Part shown: piece after piece, positions 16,331 to 19,256 of the stretch
How positions within the stretch are numbered: the stretch's first letter is position 1
How the letters are laid out: every line of letters begins with the position of its first letter
NCBI GenBank assembly: GCA_035362115.1
Contig: DAOSDD010000061.1
Location: 1 to 19,256 of the forward strand
Direction: 5' to 3'
From: DUMC01 sp035362115
GTDB lineage: Bacteria > Bacillota > Clostridia > Acetivibrionales > DUMC01
Length of the DNA stretch: 19,256 nucleotides
Translations under genes and position numbers: made by a program
The notes under the pieces: model-generated
Told to the model about the DNA's origin: nothing
Database searches by the model: none
Seen by the model: the letters and a program-made list of their open reading frames with translations, nothing else

Positions 16331-18655
16331 TTAAATAAGAAGAAATTCTTCTTCAGTCAGCTTATATCCGATAAGCATTGTGGTCATTCCACCACCAGAA
16401 CGTGGTCGTTTCCGTTCTACACGGGCGATAGCTGTTAATGCTTGTTTGAAGTTTCTTGCATTCTCCGAATAACATCCATTGGCACTGCACCAACGCTGAT
16501 ACCGGGCATACACTTCGGATGTCCGCACCTCACTGTTAGGGCTTTCCTCCAAGGCATCCTCGAAAAATAATGCTATTTTATCGCTGTCACGCTTATAAGC
16601 CTCTGTTGCTGTCTTAACGGAATTAGGTAAAGTCAAACCTTCCTTCTTTAACAGCTGATAGCCTTCAATTAGCCAGTTAAGGATAGCACTCTGATTCTTC
16701 GCTTTGGCGAATTCGCGTTTTAAGTTTTTATCCTGCTCGCTTTCATCAAAGTGTCGTTCAAAAGGGATAATCACCACTCTGCCACTGGAAAACAGCGTCA
16801 TATCCGTAATAACGGGCAGATAATTGGTGTTGATATACAGCTTAAACTTTGGCGAAAAGTCAAAAGAATTCTCATGTAGAAACCTTGCATTGATGGTGTC
16901 ACCACCCGTCATGCTTTTTACCTGTGCAGCATTTAGGACAAGTCCTCTGCTAGGTTCGGAGATATTTACAAAGCGTACTCCTGCAAGCCGGGCAATATCT
17001 TCACTTGGACTTGAACTGTTATTGTTCTTTTTCAGACTGATAGTCTCTGGCCTTGCAGTACAGCCATAACTGCCCAATACCTTAAGAACGCTCTCGCATA
17101 GTGTACCTTTACCGTTTCGAGTTGTAGCACCATAGAGAACAAACAGGCATTCATACCGAGTGTCTCCGCTGATACTGTAGCCAAAGGCTTTTTGGAGGAA
17201 TTTTGCCTTTTCCTCATCTCCGCTCATAATCTCATGAATGAATCTATTCCATCGCTCGCTTTTTGCTTCTGGATCATACTTAACACCAGATATCTTTGTG
17301 AGTCTGTCCTCGCTGTTGTGGGGACGAAAATCCATAGACATTAAAAACAAGGTTCCATTGGCACAATTGAGCATAAGCGGGTCTTGGTCAAATTCAGCCA
17401 TTGATATGGGATATACGCTCTGTGCATCCTTAAGTACCGTTTCCCTGTATCTTCTTGACTGCCACTTTCGGCAATAGTCAATGTATGCCTTTCTTTGATG
17501 TTCATCCTGAATAGTCAAAGCATAGGTTAGCAGTTGATTAGCCAATGATTTACACATTTCCATTACTTTTAGATTACCGACATCAGGAATCCAAATGCCA
17601 TTCTCATAGCAAAACCACATCTTCCTTTCGGGAACAAAGCGGGCAAAAGATTTATAATAATCAGCAAACAGCCTGCTTGCCCCAATATCCGTCCAAGGGT
17701 AGCGATCGTTACTCTCAGGCTTAAAGCCAGTAAGAGAACATTCACCAAAATCTTCTGTAGCTGATGAACGCTTACCACCTGGTTTATATATTTCAGTAGC
17801 ATTTGCAATTGCTTTTTCTATGGTTATCATTCCATAAGTACTGCCAGACTGTGGTCTATTCCATTTATCCCGCATTAGGCCGCTCTGCCGAAAAAGTCTG
17901 TCCATCTGTCCAACATCTCTGCCACACCAAAATGCCAGCATACCGCAAAGTGCCAAATCAGCTTCACTGGCAGAAGCATAACCAGATGTATCTCCCTGCC
18001 ATAATGCTTTGAACCTTTCTCTGTTTGCCGATTTTAAAGCCTTCTCAATAACAGACTTGTCAGACAAATAGGATTGACTTTCTGCATCCAGAATTTGCTT
18101 CACAGGGGTAGGACGCAGCATATACTTGTCTAGTATCATCTGTAATTCATACGATTTCTCCGCTATATCACCATCTGCAAACATATTTCCCGTTACGGTA
18201 ACAAAGCGATTAATAGCTCCAGCCACATAGACCTCAACTCCCAGCTTTCTGTTGTTGATATAGTATTTTGTTTTGTCAAAGTTAAAGCCTGTGGCCTTAA
18301 AGAAAATATGAAGCCCTTTCCCAGATGGACTGTGTTCCATATAGCAACCACTAAAAGCTTCTACAACATTTTGGGCAACAGGCTTAAGTTTACCGCTGCT
18401 AACAAAGCAATCATCTAAGTCGACAACACAAATGTCATTACCTACCAAAAAGCCGATACCGTCATAATCACTTATAGCAGCTACCGCCGAACTAAAATCT
18501 TTAAATGTTCCACGTTGATTTGGTTTTGCCCTTTTTCCTGTTACTGGGTTATAGGGAACTTTGGTTTTTCTACCACTTCGTTCTTCATATTTCCAACAGC
18601 AAAACTGTGGCTTATCTTTAAGCTTCTGTGGCAAGTTATCATATTTTGTTTTCAG
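16331..18655 (-). CDS. PrimPol/D5-type primase-helicase (P4-alpha-like replication protein)
   Basis: The N-terminal 150 residues form an archaeo-eukaryotic-type primase (PrimPol): VVDLDD near 78-82 with the metal-binding acidic pair, and HSPSGKGLHIFF near 108-119. A D5_N-like region precedes an SF3 helicase: Walker A GATTRNGKGT near 509-518, Walker B RFVNISEP near 561-568, and LYINTNYLP as motif C. Such proteins unwind and prime DNA at the origin of phages, satellites and plasmids. Start: the canonical choice is TTG at 18634, but it has no ribosome binding site. An in-frame CTG at 18655 has GGAGGT exactly seven bases upstream and adds LKTKYDN before LPQKLKD, the usual family opening (Y-D-N-x-P). 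An in-frame TAA lies just before CTG, so no earlier start exists. I prefer CTG (774 residues). It is the first visible gene of the element. Confidence 0.9.
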   Translation of the reverse strand: MKTKYDNLPQKLKDKPQFCCWKYEERSGRKTKVPYNPVTGKRAKPNQRGTFKDFSSAVAAISDYDGIGFLVGNDICVVDLDDCFVSSGKLKPVAQNVVEAFSGCYMEHSPSGKGLHIFFKATGFNFDKTKYYINNRKLGVEVYVAGAINRFVTVTGNMFADGDIAEKSYELQMILDKYMLRPTPVKQILDAESQSYLSDKSVIEKALKSANRERFKALWQGDTSGYASASEADLALCGMLAFWCGRDVGQMDRLFRQSGLMRDKWNRPQSGSTYGMITIEKAIANATEIYKPGGKRSSATEDFGECSLTGFKPESNDRYPWTDIGASRLFADYYKSFARFVPERKMWFCYENGIWIPDVGNLKVMEMCKSLANQLLTYALTIQDEHQRKAYIDYCRKWQSRRYRETVLKDAQSVYPISMAEFDQDPLMLNCANGTLFLMSMDFRPHNSEDRLTKISGVKYDPEAKSERWNRFIHEIMSGDEEKAKFLQKAFGYSISGDTRYECLFVLYGATTRNGKGTLCESVLKVLGSYGCTARPETISLKKNNNSSSPSEDIARLAGVRFVNISEPSRGLVLNAAQVKSMTGGDTINARFLHENSFDFSPKFKLYINTNYLPVITDMTLFSSGRVVIIPFERHFDESEQDKNLKREFAKAKNQSAILNWLIEGYQLLKKEGLTLPNSVKTATEAYKRDSDKIALFFEDALEESPNSEVRTSEVYARYQRWCSANGCYSENARNFKQALTAIARVERKRPRSGGGMTTMLIGYKLTEEEFLLI

Positions 18656-18969
18656 TTATTTCACCTCCTTGCCTGTTAAAAATGACCCGAAACGCTACTG
18701 TTCCAGAGGGTTTGCCTTGTTTGACACAACCTCGTTATCTTTCAAGGAATACGCTCGGAATTATCGTCATGGCATATTCTGCTTGAAGTATCTCTTGCAT
18801 TTCGGGGTATTCAGTTGTCAAGGAGCAGTGAGAGAAAAACTATGTTTTCATTGGGGGATTATTTTTCCTCTCACCTTATAGCCTTGGTAGGGCACATTAG
18901 TTGAGGATTTTCTAAAAATATTTTTCTTCCTCATCCATAAGCGAAGAATCCAATTGATTCGAACCCCTT
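18656..18969 (-). promoter_or_regulatory. Leader region of the primase-helicase gene
   Basis: About 310 bases without a supportable gene. On the minus strand a long hairpin at 18828-18874 (GTGAGAG-GAAAAA with TTTTTCTCTCAC, about 12 pairs) is followed by a TTGACA near 18814-18819 that could be a -35 box, without a convincing -10 at 17 bases. A 12-codon frame ATG-ACG-ATA to TAA (18735-18770) could be a leader peptide but has no ribosome binding site. The ribosome binding site of the primase gene, GGAGGT, is at 18663-18668. An attenuation-type leader is possible and unproven. Confidence 0.3.
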
Positions 18970-19013
18970 AAAACAAAAAAACAGCCTGTCTATTTTCCAG
19001 AAAAGACGGCTGT
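18970..19013 (-). terminator. Strong Rho-independent terminator on the minus strand
   Basis: ACAGCC (18981-18986) pairs with GGCTGT (19008-19013), extended inward by GTC/GAC and TTTTC/GAAAA, and on the minus strand the stem is followed by TTTTTTTGTTTT. It would end a transcript coming from beyond the right edge of the window. Confidence 0.75.
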
Positions 19014-19256
19014 AATGCTTATGCTTTTGCTCAAATTTGAGCGAAAGTGGTATTAAGTTTAAGAAGGCTGAATGTTATAACTTTGCCTTTGGTTTTACAA
19101 ATAGACTTACAGACATTTTTGTCTAAAAGTATTTATTTAAATAAAAATCAAAAATAAAGGCATACACAACAATCATTATCTTTATTAACATTGTAAAATC
19201 CCTTCACAAACACAGAATTATCATGTTATTTTTGAAGAAAATGTGCTATAATGGAA
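19014..19256. other. Right-edge intergenic DNA with a possible plus-strand promoter
   Basis: No gene is supported. GCTCAAATTTGAGC (about 19029-19042) and TTTATTTAAATAAA (about 19132-19145) are perfect palindromes. TGCTATAAT at 19244-19252 is an extended -10 box reading rightward out of the window; no good -35 box is seen. A 22-codon hydrophobic minus-strand frame (MLIKIMIVVYAF and on) near 19105-19190 is too short to call. Confidence 0.3.

Noticed and set aside
13178..18655. Complete prophage
   Set aside because: Only a capsid gene is present; portal, terminase, protease, tail, lysis and repressor genes are not visible, though DNA beyond the edge is unknown.
18561..18881. Plus-strand 106-codon frame
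   Set aside because: Antisense to the primase start and leader; no ribosome binding site or domain.

Overview
The window looks like a low-GC Clostridia-type Firmicute chromosome. Grounds: AT-rich DNA, AGGAGG-type ribosome binding sites, an LplA/LplC-type sugar transporter, and a TnpX/TndX-type large serine recombinase paired with a TnpW-family small protein. Every gene I can support is on the minus strand. No tRNA, rRNA or CRISPR array was seen.

Left third (1-6982), a defence island. Two phage-defence modules are read leftward. GajA (OLD-family ATPase with TOPRIM nuclease, 4970-6982) and GajB (UvrD-like helicase, 3054-4991) overlap and form a Gabija-type pair. A third small reading frame overlaps the end of gajB and is broken by a one-base frameshift (2829-3073). 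Further left is a DUF1413-like gene with an in-frame stop (2061-2294). Then comes the first 662 codons of a large protein cut by the window edge (1-1987): an N-terminal PD-(D/E)XK nuclease joined to a STAND NTPase, the architecture of Avs (AVAST) antiviral sensors.

Middle (7000-9000), a gene graveyard. It holds a fused, frameshifted relic of a sugar nucleotidyltransferase and an N-acetylhexosamine-1-kinase-like gene, plus a second relic of the same kinase C-terminus about 1.45 kb away. No intact gene is visible here.

Centre right (9003-13098), a carbohydrate or glycoconjugate cluster. Reading leftward it contains a truncated LplC/YtcP-type ABC permease, an LplA-type lipoprotein, a neutral ceramidase-like hydrolase and a small cupin.

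Right third (about 13100 to beyond the end), a mobile element that interrupts the permease gene. Its genes, in transcription order, are a PrimPol/D5-type primase-helicase with a probable CTG start, a lone HK97-type major capsid protein without portal, terminase or protease, a TnpW-like protein, and a large serine recombinase at the junction. Between primase and capsid lies an exactly symmetric array of four TGTAGCA heptamers and two long palindromes, a candidate origin or operator. The combination resembles a very reduced phage satellite or phage-transposon hybrid. Only one end is visible, so its full content is unknown.
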